Part shown: in pieces, positions 1-8,213 of the stretch
Layout of the letters: each line of letters opens with the position of its first letter
How positions within the stretch are numbered: position 1 is the first letter of the stretch
NCBI GenBank assembly: GCA_902765395.1
Contig: CACWZP010000036.1
Coordinates: forward strand, 1-42,360
Length of the DNA: 42,360 nucleotides
Reading direction: 5' to 3'
From: an uncultured Eubacteriales bacterium
Lineage (GTDB): Bacteria > Bacillota > Clostridia > Christensenellales > Aristaeellaceae
Notes under the pieces: generated by a model
Databases searched by the model: none
Seen by the model: only the letters and a program-made list of their open reading frames with translations
What the model was told of the DNA's origin: nothing
Position numbers and translations under genes: made by a program

Positions 1-650
1 CCGAGCAGCGAATCCTCACGCCATCCGTCTGGAATACCCTCGAAAGAGAGAAACTCTTGCCTGAAAACTGCCCTTGCCTGCTGTAGTAAATTATCGTTTA
101 TTCGATTATTATGATCTATTTTATCGTTTAGCGACTCTATCACTTTTGTAATTCGCTTCTGTGTTCCGAGATCAGGAAGGCATAGTCTTATCTTTCTAAA
201 GTTCTTTAACGGCTGGGCTAAAGCTGGAACGCCTACTTGACTTGCAAAAGACAAAATCTTGTGCTGTCCTTCTCGAGTATGGAAATAGAAAACAATGTAT
301 GGCACATAAACCTTTGATGTATCAAAGGTTATACGGAACTGGCGTTGTGAACACAAATAGCCTTCATATTTGGAGTTTTCAGGTATATAGGCGATTTGCC
401 CAAGTGTCCCGCTTATTGTAGATATTACATCACCTCGGTGTGCAATCGAACGTTCCAGCGAATGAGCTTTTTCGTCTGTCACAAACTTTGTCACATTGTC
501 AGTGACTTTGAATCCTTTTAGATTAGCTCCATCAATAATCGGGAAACCCACTGGTACAAAGCAAGACACTTTAAGATTTGATCCGAATGGACCCGCTGCT
601 ATATCTTTAATTACAGTAGAAAGCTCGATTTCCTGCCAATCAGACCTCAT
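1..650 (-). CDS. hsdS: Type I restriction-modification specificity subunit HsdS (partial, C-terminus off the window)
   Basis: Reading the minus strand from the ATG at 650-648 gives an open frame of 216 codons that runs off the left edge without a stop. The N-terminal part looks like a target recognition domain. It ends in a helical spacer (LPDLGTQKRITKVIESLND, then KIDHNNRINDKLLQQA) of the kind that separates the two recognition domains in HsdS; a second domain appears to begin at the edge. The start lies 11 nt inside the end of hsdM, so the two are translationally coupled. HsdS sets the DNA target of the M2S methyltransferase, and of the full R2M2S nuclease if HsdR exists. Base composition is much more AT-rich than the rest of the window, as expected for exchanged recognition domains. 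Confidence 0.9.
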   Translation of the reverse strand, partial: MRSDWQEIELSTVIKDIAAGPFGSNLKVSCFVPVGFPIIDGANLKGFKVTDNVTKFVTDEKAHSLERSIAHRGDVISTISGTLGQIAYIPENSKYEGYLCSQRQFRITFDTSKVYVPYIVFYFHTREGQHKILSFASQVGVPALAQPLKNFRKIRLCLPDLGTQKRITKVIESLNDKIDHNNRINDNLLQQARAVFRQEFLSFEGIPDGWREDSLL

Positions 651-2145
651 ACCCAATCGCCCCCAACTTCTCCCGAATTTCCTGCTCCAGCCGATGGGAT
701 TCCTCAAACAGCCCGGATAACTCCTTCGTCAGGCGATCCATCTTTTCCTCGAAGGGTTCGCCGTCGTCCTCGACCTCTTCGATGCCCACATAACGGCCGG
801 GGGTGAGGATGTAGTCCTGCTTGGCAATCTCCTCCGTCGTAGCCACGGCGCAAAAGCCCTTGACATCCTCCAGCGTGCCCTCGCAGTATGCCTGATAGGT
901 CTGCGCCATCCGCTGGATGTCCTCGTCCGTCAGCTCGCGGTTCTTGCGCGTGACCATCGTGCCCAGCTTTCGGGCGTCGATGAAAAGGGTCTTGCCTGGC
1001 TGCCGCTTCTGCTTGCTGATGAACCACAGCGAAACGGGAATCTGCGTGGTGTAGAAAAGCTGCGTCGGCATGGCGACGATGCAGTCCACCAGGTCTGCAT
1101 TGACGATGTTCTTGCGAATCTCACCCTCGCCGCCGCTCTGGGAGGACAGCGCACCGTTGGCCAGCACCATGCCAATCTTACCGCTGGGCGCGAGGTGATA
1201 GATCATGTGCTGGAGCCAGGCGAAGTTGGCGTTGCCCGCCGGCGGCATGCCGTACTGCCAGCGCGGGTCTTCGGTCAGCTTGTCCGCGCCCCAGGGGGAG
1301 AGGTTGAAGGGCGGGTTTGCCATCACGAAATCCGCCTTCAGGGTCGGGTGCAGATCGTTGGTGAAGGTGTCCGCCTGATGCGGCCCCAGGTTCGCTTCGA
1401 TGCCGCGAATGGCCAGATTCATCAGCGCCATCTTGCGCGTGGTGGCGTTGGCCTCCTGGCCGAATATGGAAATGCTGTTGATGTTGCCGCTGTGGTTCTG
1501 CACGAACCGGGCGCTCTGCACGAACATACCGCCCGAGCCGCAGCAGGGGTCGTACACTCGGCCATTGAAGGGCTGGAGGATCTCCACCAGTGTGCGCACG
1601 ACACAGGACGGCGTGTAGAATTCCCCAGCGTTCTTGCCCTCCTGGGCTGCGAACTGTGCAAGGCAGTATTCATAGGTGCGGCCCAGTATGTCCTTTTCGT
1701 TGCCGTGCTCGATCATCTGTATGTTGGTGAACAGGTCGACCACGTCGCCCAGACGGCTTTTGTCCAGCTCGGGCCGGGCAAAGTTCTTGGGCAGGATGTC
1801 CTTGAGGCGGCGGTTTTCCTTCTCGATAGCCCGCATGGCGTCGTCGATGATCTGCCCGATCTCCGGCGTGTGCGCGGCGGTGGCGATTGTCGACCAGCGC
1901 GCATTCTGCGGCACAAAGAAGATGCCCTCGGAAATATACTCGTCGATGTCCTCCTCGAAGCCGTCTCCTTCATCTACCAACTGCTGGTAACGCTCCTCGA
2001 AGCGGTCAGAGATGTATTTCAGGAAGATCAGGCCAAGGACGATGTTCTTGTATTCTGAGGCGTCCATGTTGCCGCGTAGCACGCAGGCAGCGTCCCAGAT
2101 CTGTTTCTCAAAGCCAATGTCGGCGGTTGTCTTGATGTCAGGCAT
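640..2145 (-). CDS. hsdM: Type I restriction-modification DNA methyltransferase subunit HsdM
   Basis: This 501-residue protein is full length for HsdM. It has the N-terminal helical HsdM domain (residues about 10-150) followed by an N6-adenine methyltransferase domain. Motif I is DPCCGSGGMF (about residue 200) and the catalytic motif IV is NPPF (about residue 278). It transfers methyl groups from S-adenosylmethionine to adenine at sites chosen by HsdS. The start has a GGAGGG ribosome binding site 6 nt upstream. A sigma-A type promoter lies 77-105 bp upstream (2222-2250). Only M and S are visible; HsdR is neither upstream (the next gene is unrelated) nor inside the window, so it could only be left of position 1 or absent. 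Confidence 0.96.
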   Translation of the reverse strand: MPDIKTTADIGFEKQIWDAACVLRGNMDASEYKNIVLGLIFLKYISDRFEERYQQLVDEGDGFEEDIDEYISEGIFFVPQNARWSTIATAAHTPEIGQIIDDAMRAIEKENRRLKDILPKNFARPELDKSRLGDVVDLFTNIQMIEHGNEKDILGRTYEYCLAQFAAQEGKNAGEFYTPSCVVRTLVEILQPFNGRVYDPCCGSGGMFVQSARFVQNHSGNINSISIFGQEANATTRKMALMNLAIRGIEANLGPHQADTFTNDLHPTLKADFVMANPPFNLSPWGADKLTEDPRWQYGMPPAGNANFAWLQHMIYHLAPSGKIGMVLANGALSSQSGGEGEIRKNIVNADLVDCIVAMPTQLFYTTQIPVSLWFISKQKRQPGKTLFIDARKLGTMVTRKNRELTDEDIQRMAQTYQAYCEGTLEDVKGFCAVATTEEIAKQDYILTPGRYVGIEEVEDDGEPFEEKMDRLTKELSGLFEESHRLEQEIREKLGAIGYEV

Positions 2146-2221
2146 AATCCCTCCAAAGAATCACTTTGATCGTCTGTCGAACCCCGTTTACACAAAAAGC
2201 GACTGATAGCATGATAACCAT

Positions 2222-2250
2222 ATTATAACAGGATAGCGGCTATCAATCAA
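2222..2250 (-). promoter_or_regulatory. Promoter for hsdM-hsdS
   Basis: On the minus strand TTGATT (2250-2245) is followed after 17 bp by TATAAT (2227-2222). The spacer contains the palindrome GATAGCCGCTATC, which could be an operator. Prediction from sequence only. Confidence 0.65.
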
Positions 2251-2505
2251 TGTTTCCATTTAGAATAATAATACGTAATATATGTCTTGGTTGGCCATTA
2301 CATCTCACAGTAACCTCCGCCAACAGCAAGGAAATGAATACGGATGTTAAGGTGAAAAAGACCAAATCGAATAGATACAGACAGTATTACAATGGAAAAC
2401 TCTGTATTTGAGGTTGTCTCTTAATCATCGATATTCTTCGAGCAAAGTATCGAAGCAACCGTACATGGCCATCCGCTTCGATAGTATTTGAACCCGAGAA
2501 GAGAA
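2251..2505. other. AT-rich non-coding spacer
   Basis: This is the spacer between the hsdM promoter and the stop of the next minus-strand gene. I see no open frame of useful length, RNA gene or convincing terminator hairpin. It is visibly more AT-rich than the chromosomal part of the window, in keeping with acquired DNA. Confidence 0.5.
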
Positions 2506-3693
2506 TCATATCTTTTGGACAAACTCTGTAAATGAAATCTCCCCATCCTTACATTTCTGCAGCCAGAACTGCGCGTTACCCTGCCATTCCCTGAACGCCT
2601 GCTCTGTCATAGCGCCCTTTTGCTTGCGCTGGTGCAGGCGTTTGTACACCTTCCGGTACTCTGCGTCGGCATTCTTGCCGCGCATCTTTGCCGCGTAGGC
2701 GCGGTTGGAGCCGAGCACCTGGCAGGGCTTTCTGTGCCCTTCGGGGATGTTCTTGCAAAATCTCGTGTCGTGGTTGCCCTTCGGAGCGAACAGCTTTCCG
2801 CAAAACTCGCACCGCCTCACGCGCATATTCAGCATCACCATGCGCGACAACTCCAGCATCGCCATGTCGCGCACCGTCTGCACCGAGAAGCCCTCCTCGA
2901 TGACCAGATCGTCCCGCTTTACGCGTTTGATCTCAGCCTGATTCACTTCGGGGTAATATCGAGAGGTACGAATAAGCGCACCGGCCTTGTCTTCAAGTTC
3001 TACCAATTCATCATACGACGGAGTACTAAATTGGATTGCTTTGCCGGGAATACGCGCAAACACTGTGCTTTTGTTTGTAAAGAATGGCATTTGAGCCGTC
3101 GTTTGGTGATGTAAGAGGTATCGTTGTGTCGCCGTTAGGCGCGCGTAAGGTGCATCGATCTGTTCGTTGAGGTACAGGCCGATGCGCTTTCTGATGTCTT
3201 TCTGCACATCGAAGATGTCTAATTCCTCATCCATTCGGGCAAAGTAATCGTACTGACTTCGCGTCATATAGGCTGTATCAAATACCAAGAAATATGGGTG
3301 AAGGTGCTGGTAATCTTTCACCAACCTGTCAAGACAGATCGCCTTTGACCGTTCCGCATCATCCCACCAAGGCGGAGAAGGCTGAAACCCGCCGACATAG
3401 TAAGCGTATTCGATGGATTGCTCTGGATTGTTCAATAGCTGCCGGACGTGTTCCCATTCCCGCCGGTAATCGGTCAGATCGAGGTTCGCAAAGTCAAGCA
3501 GCAGCTTCCCGATGGGGTAGCTTTCGGCGTCGCTGTCCGAATCTACCGGCACGATATTCATCCGCTTCTTCTCCATATCGAAGGACACATACCGCTTATA
3601 GTCCGACTTGTTCGCCAGTTTTTTATATCGTTTGTAGGCGTTTCGTGCCGCGTCAAACCGCTTTATGACGTTTGGGTCATTCCAATCGAGCAT
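2506..3693 (-). CDS. Zinc-knuckle protein resembling DUF6076 (function unknown)
   Basis: This 395-residue soluble protein has no signal peptide or membrane segment. Near residue 297 it carries CEFCGKLF, with further Cys and His residues over the next 30 positions (DTRFCKNIPEGHRKPC). The arrangement suggests a small zinc-binding site. The C-terminus is basic and helical (AEYRKVYKRLHQRKQK). Proteins of this layout, labelled DUF6076, are common in clostridial mobile elements, but no reaction is established; the family name is my recollection, not a search result. It has its own promoter at 3814-3842 with a leader of about 115 nt, and the start is preceded by a GGGGTGAG-type ribosome binding site. 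Its position between the R-M genes and the mobilization genes suggests cargo or element maintenance. Confidence 0.6.
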   Translation of the reverse strand: MLDWNDPNVIKRFDAARNAYKRYKKLANKSDYKRYVSFDMEKKRMNIVPVDSDSDAESYPIGKLLLDFANLDLTDYRREWEHVRQLLNNPEQSIEYAYYVGGFQPSPPWWDDAERSKAICLDRLVKDYQHLHPYFLVFDTAYMTRSQYDYFARMDEELDIFDVQKDIRKRIGLYLNEQIDAPYARLTATQRYLLHHQTTAQMPFFTNKSTVFARIPGKAIQFSTPSYDELVELEDKAGALIRTSRYYPEVNQAEIKRVKRDDLVIEEGFSVQTVRDMAMLELSRMVMLNMRVRRCEFCGKLFAPKGNHDTRFCKNIPEGHRKPCQVLGSNRAYAAKMRGKNADAEYRKVYKRLHQRKQKGAMTEQAFREWQGNAQFWLQKCKDGEISFTEFVQKI

Positions 3694-3813
3694 ACTCTCA
3701 CCCCACTATCCCCGTCATGTAAAGGACAATATAAAAATCGTGAAATCCGGCTGATTTACATTAGTCAGCGTTTTTGGCCTGAAAGCATTGAAAAACACCG
3801 TTGTTTGAAATAT

Positions 3814-3842
3814 ACTATACCAAATTTCAACTTCCATGACAA
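3814..3842 (-). promoter_or_regulatory. Promoter for the zinc-knuckle gene
   Basis: On the minus strand TTGTCA (3842-3837) and TATAGT (3819-3814) are separated by 17 bp, 121 bp upstream of the start codon at 3693. Confidence 0.6.
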
Positions 3843-3950
3843 GTCCTTTCAGGGCGAAAAGGACACGGCTCGTGAGGAGCGAATGACAACTGAATAGTGT
3901 CCGACCATCGGGGAGCGATATGGCGTGGACGCCCAACAGCGTGCGATGAT

Positions 3951-4061
3951 ATGAGCACGCACCGCCGCTTTATGTGCGGGTATCGGGCTCTCGGCGCAGT
4001 CAACGCGGTCAGGAAAAGGGCGCAGGAACAGTACCTGAGCGGACAAATAGACACGGAATAG
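3951..4061 (+). CDS. Small hypothetical protein, 36 aa
   Basis: ATG at 3951 opens a 36-codon frame ending at TAG 4059-4061. It encodes a basic, Arg- and Ala-rich peptide that starts MSTHRRFMCGYRAL and ends SGQIDTE. It sits immediately before the GGAGGG site serving the replisome-organizer frame, as expected for a small element gene in the same transcript. I see no clear ribosome binding site of its own and do not recognise a family. It could be a chance frame. Confidence 0.3.
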   Translation: MSTHRRFMCGYRALGAVNAVRKRAQEQYLSGQIDTE

Positions 4062-4183
4062 TGGAGGGTTGAACCATAGAGAAAGACATCAGGAGCAACA
4101 CAATTACGAATGATAACCGGCGGAAAGAAGCGGATTCTGCCGCCAATAAGGAACGCAGGAACATCATTGTTACACAGCAGGAT

Positions 4184-4528
4184 GTGCGCAAGCCCTGCGC
4201 CATCAAGCTGCCTATCGGCTTCTTTGACAGCGACAAGGTGCGCATATTGTATGGCCAGAAGAACGGCGCGAACGTCATCTTGCTGTACATCATGCTGGTC
4301 GATTTCGCCGCCAAATCGAACCGAAACGGCGCGCTGTATGTCGCGGACGGCATCCCTTATGACGCGGAAGTGATCGCCAATCTGACGCGCATGGACGCCC
4401 CAGCGGTAAAAAGCGCGCTGGATGCGCTGCAACGATTCGGGCTGATTCGCGTGGACGACAATGCCATATCTGTCGCGGATTACGCCCAACTTGTGGAGTT
4501 TGAGCAACCCCGAAGGCGGCGTAGGTGA
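4184..4528 (+). CDS. Phage replisome organizer N-terminal domain protein (short)
   Basis: The 114 residues match the winged-helix N-terminal domain of phage-type replisome organizers (DnaD/DnaB-like initiators). The pattern runs KLPIGFFDSDKVRIL, then LLYIMLVDFAAKSNRNGALY, then ALDALQRFGLIRVDDNAISV. The protein stops after EFEQPRRRRR, where family members usually continue into a linker and a DnaD domain, so it is truncated or a stand-alone domain. It begins at GTG 4184 here. However, the same frame stays open upstream to 4076, where ATA sits 7 nt behind a good GGAGGG site (4063-4068). The natural start may therefore be ATA or a mutated ATG, adding 36 residues. The domain would bind the element's origin or recruit host replication factors. 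Confidence 0.65.
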   Translation: MRKPCAIKLPIGFFDSDKVRILYGQKNGANVILLYIMLVDFAAKSNRNGALYVADGIPYDAEVIANLTRMDAPAVKSALDALQRFGLIRVDDNAISVADYAQLVEFEQPRRRRR

Positions 4529-4791
4529 CGTCATTCGAGGTACATCCGGCATAGCCAATCCAGGGGGGAATCCCTATGGAATCGCGCTGTGAGGCAAAGG
4601 GGGACGTGGGGTTCGACGGGGCTCCTGCGAGCAACGCATTTGTACATACAATCCTCCCGGATTGTCTGCCAAATGCCGCGCTGCGCGCTGCTCGTTGGGG
4701 CGAGCCCCAAACCCCCGGCAAACAGAATTTGCTCCCGCAAATCCCGTCTGCCCATCATCGGGCAGACCCACGGCATCTGGCTCACCGCCCG

Positions 4792-5223
4792 ATGACGTGC
4801 GTCGCTCCCGCGACGCCGAAACCAGTACCACGCAAGAAGGAGTCAACCGATGCAAGAAGACAACCATGTGAGAGGAGAACCACAACCATCATCAAGGAGA
4901 ACAGAACGAGAAAGATCATCATCCGCGTCACGGACAGTGAGCTGGCGGCGATCCGAGCAAACGCAGCTACAGCCGGTCTCACCCTCAGCCGATACGCGCG
5001 CCAGCGGATGCTGCTCCAGCCGATAATCCCGACCATACCCGCAGAGGTACAGCAACTAAGAGCAGACGTGTCCGGCCTTTGCAACAACGCCAACCAAATC
5101 GCCCGCGCCGTAAATGGGAAGGTGCGGGAGCCGACAAGGGCGGCTGAGGAAGCGGCACAGTTGGCCCGTCGCGCCTATCAGTCCATCGAACACATCAGGG
5201 AGATGATCGCCCGTGGCGTTTAA
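4792..5223 (+). CDS. mobC: MobC-family relaxosome accessory protein
   Basis: The core (KIIIRVTDSELAAIRANAA, then LTLSRYARQRML) is a ribbon-helix-helix DNA-binding fold of the MobC/NikA type. A C-terminal MobC-like helical segment follows (LCNNANQIARAVN). MobC binds oriT and helps the relaxase reach the nick site. The stop overlaps the start of the relaxase gene by 11 nt, the usual mobCA arrangement. The start is uncertain. The only in-frame ATG codons near by are 4792 and 4576, both without a ribosome binding site. An AAGGAG-ATG pair at 4838-4850 is in another frame. ATC at about 4888 lies behind AGAGGAG in the correct frame. Frame decay or unusual initiation is possible. Confidence 0.75.
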   Translation: MTCVAPATPKPVPRKKESTDARRQPCERRTTTIIKENRTRKIIIRVTDSELAAIRANAATAGLTLSRYARQRMLLQPIIPTIPAEVQQLRADVSGLCNNANQIARAVNGKVREPTRAAEEAAQLARRAYQSIEHIREMIARGV

Positions 5224-6493
5224 TGGCATGAAGGTCGTTCACTCCGGCCTGGGCGATCGGCTGAGATACATTATGAATCCCGACAAGACGGAGGGCGGTC
5301 TGCTCTGCGCAGGCATCAACACGATCCCCGACATGGCCTACCAGGACATGATGGATACCAAGCGCCGGTTCGGGAAGCTGGACAAGCGGCAGGGCTACCA
5401 CATCATCCAGTCCTTCGCGCCGGGGGAGATCGAGCCGGACGCTGCATTGCGGTTCGGCATGGAGTTCATTGCGAAATATCTGGACAACCGCTATGAAGGC
5501 GTGGCCGCCGTACACACCGACAAGGCACACATCCATGTCCACATGATCTTCAACTCCGTCTCATTTATTGATGGCAGGAAGTACCACGCCGCGAAGGGCG
5601 AGTACCTGGAGCGCATCCGCGAGCTGTGCGACGCGCAATGCCGGGCGTGGGGCCTGTCCGTCATTGAAGGCGACTTCACGAAGGTAAAAACCACAAAGGA
5701 TGAAGCGCGCTGCCAGGCCCAGGGCAAGCCGACCTGCCGCGATACAATACGGGCGGATATTGACCGAGTACTTATTGAATGTCTGCGATGGGAAAACTTT
5801 GTTGCGGCTATGCGGCGACTGGGATACGATGTCAAGCAGACGCCGACGAACATCTCCTTGCGCGGCCCAGGCATGAAGCGGTTTGTCCGACTGAGTTCTT
5901 TGGGAGAAGGCTATGACAAGCAAAGCATCGAAAAAAAGGCCTCGAACAATCTCTGGCGAAACGACGCGGTCCCGCCAAGTGAGGTGAGATTCCCGCCCGA
6001 CGATGCCCTCGGTAAATTCATCGGCTCCCAGGCGGACTACTACAACGTCACCCAGCAAATGAGGCGGCTCATGGATCGACAGCACCTGCGCTACGCTCCG
6101 GCGCTGCGAGCGGAGCTGCGAAAGTTGGAGCAGTACGACGAGGACCTGCGGTTTCAGGAGAAGTACAACATCACCAGCCGCGAGCAGCTCCAGGAGCGCA
6201 AAGCTGATCTGCAATTCATCATCGATGAGATCGTGCGGCGACGCGAGCCCATCTACAAGGAGCGACGGACCGCGGCGGCGAGGGCAAACCCCCAGCGTAT
6301 GTTGGAGCTGGAGGAGGAGCTGAAGAAGTACAAGGTCGCCCTCGCCAGTCTGAGGCGTGAGTTGCGCGTCGCTACTCGCATTGAGGACCGACTGGAAAAC
6401 AAGCTGCCGGAGATGCTGGCGGCACGGGAAACACAAGAGAGAATAACATTGGAAATGCGGCACATCAGACGAGCAGAAGATATAACCCGATAG
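5213..6493 (+). CDS. mobA: MobA-type relaxase (MOBP class)
   Basis: This relaxase has 426 residues. The N-terminal half is a MobA/VirD2-type relaxase domain: a candidate catalytic Tyr19 in LRYIMNPDKT, and the metal-binding triad HIHVHMIFNSV (about residue 105). It would nick oriT and carry the single strand to a recipient. The C-terminal third (about residues 280-425) is charged and helical, probably coiled-coil, for relaxosome contacts. It starts at GTG 5213, with a GGGAG site about 11 nt upstream, overlapping the end of mobC. No coupling protein or VirB4-type ATPase is visible, so the element is probably mobilized by a co-resident conjugative element. Confidence 0.9.
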   Translation: MAFNGMKVVHSGLGDRLRYIMNPDKTEGGLLCAGINTIPDMAYQDMMDTKRRFGKLDKRQGYHIIQSFAPGEIEPDAALRFGMEFIAKYLDNRYEGVAAVHTDKAHIHVHMIFNSVSFIDGRKYHAAKGEYLERIRELCDAQCRAWGLSVIEGDFTKVKTTKDEARCQAQGKPTCRDTIRADIDRVLIECLRWENFVAAMRRLGYDVKQTPTNISLRGPGMKRFVRLSSLGEGYDKQSIEKKASNNLWRNDAVPPSEVRFPPDDALGKFIGSQADYYNVTQQMRRLMDRQHLRYAPALRAELRKLEQYDEDLRFQEKYNITSREQLQERKADLQFIIDEIVRRREPIYKERRTAAARANPQRMLELEEELKKYKVALASLRRELRVATRIEDRLENKLPEMLAARETQERITLEMRHIRRAEDITR

Positions 6494-6500
6494 TCAGCAG

Positions 6501-6530
6501 TTGACATTATCACGGCATACCGTTATAATG
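6501..6530 (+). promoter_or_regulatory. Consensus promoter overlapped by a palindromic operator (HTH-nucleotidyltransferase operon)
   Basis: TTGACA (6501-6506) and TATAAT (6524-6529) are separated by exactly 17 bp, a perfect consensus promoter. An inverted repeat, CATTATCACGG (6505-6515) and CCGTTATAATG (6520-6530), pairs at 10 of 11 positions around a 4-bp centre and covers both promoter elements. A repressor bound here would block RNA polymerase; the HTH protein encoded 17 bp downstream is the obvious candidate. Binding is inferred. Confidence 0.8.
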
Positions 6531-6546
6531 TTCTTGAAGGCAGGCG

Positions 6547-7122
6547 ATGAACATGACGCTGAACAGCATACTGCGACAAAAGAATATGACCATGTACCGG
6601 CTGGCGAAGGCGAGCTCGGTTCCCTATACCACCGTCAGCGACATATGCAGCGGCAAGACCCGCATGGAGAAATGCTCTGCAGAGACAATTTACCGGCTGG
6701 CAAAGGCGCTGAATATGACGATGGAGGCAATGATCGCGGATCAGCTGATACCTCGCTGCGGCTTTGAACTGTTCAAAAGCAACGTCTGCCACCGACTGAA
6801 GGAAATGGGCGACCTTCCGTTCCTGGAAGAAACGCTGGAACAGGACGAGATACGAACCTACTATGATCGCGGCTGGTATCCGGAGAGCCTTTACCTGCTG
6901 GCAATGGTGGACTATCTCAGCCGGGTCAACGGCATCCCGCTGGCCAGCGACTACGACGAGCTGCGCGGCGTCAGGCTCGACGCACCCATCTACCCCGCCG
7001 GCATCCTGGCGATGGACGCCTCGACCTGCAGCGACGAAGCCCGACAGCGGGCCGATGCCGATGCCATCCCGGAATTCCGGCGATTCAACATCATAGAAAG
7101 CGAGGTGCGCAATGTCCTATAA
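6547..7122 (+). CDS. XRE-family HTH regulator, first gene of a two-gene module (probable antitoxin/repressor)
   Basis: The 191-residue protein has an N-terminal Cro/CI-type helix-turn-helix: NSILRQKNMTMYRLAKASSV, then PYTTVSDICSGK, within residues 1-60. A C-terminal domain of about 130 residues with no obvious motif follows. Its stop overlaps the start of the nucleotidyltransferase gene by 11 nt, so the two are co-translated. The operon promoter is covered by a 26-bp palindrome, consistent with autorepression. An HTH gene in front of a GG-x(n)-DxD nucleotidyltransferase matches the general layout of AbiE-like or MNT-type toxin-antitoxin and defence modules. The assignment rests on architecture, not on a family match. 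Confidence 0.75.
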   Translation: MNMTLNSILRQKNMTMYRLAKASSVPYTTVSDICSGKTRMEKCSAETIYRLAKALNMTMEAMIADQLIPRCGFELFKSNVCHRLKEMGDLPFLEETLEQDEIRTYYDRGWYPESLYLLAMVDYLSRVNGIPLASDYDELRGVRLDAPIYPAGILAMDASTCSDEARQRADADAIPEFRRFNIIESEVRNVL

Positions 7123-7921
7123 CGACGAAACCGCCTTCAACAAGGAAAACCTCGATCTCTACCTCAAGGCGCTGGGCAAGGAATTTCGCCGGCTGAACGG
7201 CAAGGCGACACCCGCAGACATCATACTGATCGGCGGCGCGGCAGTACTGGCCAACTATGGCTTTCGGGACATGACGGCAGACATCGACGCCATTGTAAGG
7301 GCTTCCTCCGCGATGAAGGACGCCATCCGAAGCGTGGGAGATCAATACAACCTTCCGAACGGCTGGCTGAACTCCGACTTTGAGCATACCGCCTCCTACA
7401 CGCCTAGGCTGCTTCAATACGCCAGGTATTATCGGACGTTTTCCAACGTGCTGACCGTGCGGACAATCTCCGCGGAATACCTGATCGCCATGAAGCTGCG
7501 CTCCGGCAGACAGTATAAGAACGACCTGTCTGACGTTCTGGGTATACTCAACGAGCACGCACAGCGGGGAACGCCCATTGCTTTGGAACAAATCAAGGTC
7601 GCGGTTCGCAATCTTTATGGCACCTGGGAGGCGCTGCCGGAACACTCCATTCGGTTGATTGAATCCGCCTGTGCTTCCGGACGATACGGTGAATTGTACG
7701 CCGCAACGCGACAGGGTGAGCAAGCCGCCCTGGAGACGTTGGTTCAGTTTGAGCAGAACAACCCCGGACAGTTGAATGAAGAGCGGATCGATGCCGTCCT
7801 GGACGATGCAACCGATCCGCCCCGGGAATCCGTGCGGGAGGTTCTGCGTCGGCTGCGGGCGGAAAGGGAAACGGCAAACCCTACAACGGACGAGCCGAAT
7901 CATCAACAAAGGGAACGATGA
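7112..7921 (+). CDS. Nucleotidyltransferase-fold protein (DUF6036/AbiEii-like), probable toxin partner
   Basis: Residues about 33-60 contain ILIGGAAVLANYGFRDMTAD followed by IDAI: a GG motif and an acidic pair (DID) typical of polymerase-beta-type nucleotidyltransferases used as toxins or abortive-infection effectors. The later LIAMKLRSGRQYKNDLSDV resembles the conserved K-R..D segment of the AbiEii/DUF6036 group. The C-terminus is charged and low in complexity. Such enzymes add nucleotides to tRNA or protein targets; the substrate here is unknown. The gene overlaps the upstream HTH gene and sits within the mobile element, which fits a stabilization or anti-phage role. Confidence 0.7.
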   Translation: MSYNDETAFNKENLDLYLKALGKEFRRLNGKATPADIILIGGAAVLANYGFRDMTADIDAIVRASSAMKDAIRSVGDQYNLPNGWLNSDFEHTASYTPRLLQYARYYRTFSNVLTVRTISAEYLIAMKLRSGRQYKNDLSDVLGILNEHAQRGTPIALEQIKVAVRNLYGTWEALPEHSIRLIESACASGRYGELYAATRQGEQAALETLVQFEQNNPGQLNEERIDAVLDDATDPPRESVREVLRRLRAERETANPTTDEPNHQQRER

Positions 7922-7925
7922 CACT

Positions 7926-8213
7926 ATGAGAACTCAGCAGGAAAGGAGGTGTCGTTGAAACGACGATACTGTATATTGAAGGAAGGTCATCATCTTCGCC
8001 ATCGAGAAGAAAACCACCCACTCAAGAAAGAAGCAGGGCCCGCATGATCTGGAGCATGCTGTCTCCGATACCGCTCAACCCGTTGACATCACCCCCGAAA
8101 CCCTCTATAATCTAACCAAGCTGTTGGAGCAATGCGCTCCGTTGGTTTCGCTCCTTGAAAACCAAAAATCCTCACAGGAAGAGCCCGGGTCAGATACGAA
8201 AGGAGTATCTGCA
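7926..8213 (+). other. Leader region before the integrase with two short frames
   Basis: ATG 7926 opens a 10-codon frame (MRTQQERRCR) that ends in TGA overlapping a TTG start at 7955 behind AGGAGGTG; that frame gives a 30-residue peptide. A separate frame, open from about 7975 and in phase with the integrase, reads IFAIEKKTTHSRKKQG, continues through DITPETLYNLTKLLEQ and has no stop before the integrase ATG. It looks coding but has no ATG, GTG or early TTG; the first TTG is at 8124. It may be a small xis-like gene whose start has been lost, or an N-terminal extension of the integrase. Confidence 0.4.

Noticed and set aside
3827-4558. Minus-strand frame of 243 codons opposite the replisome-organizer gene
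   Set aside because: The plus-strand frame in the same place has a recognised domain; the minus-strand product has no motif or ribosome binding site.
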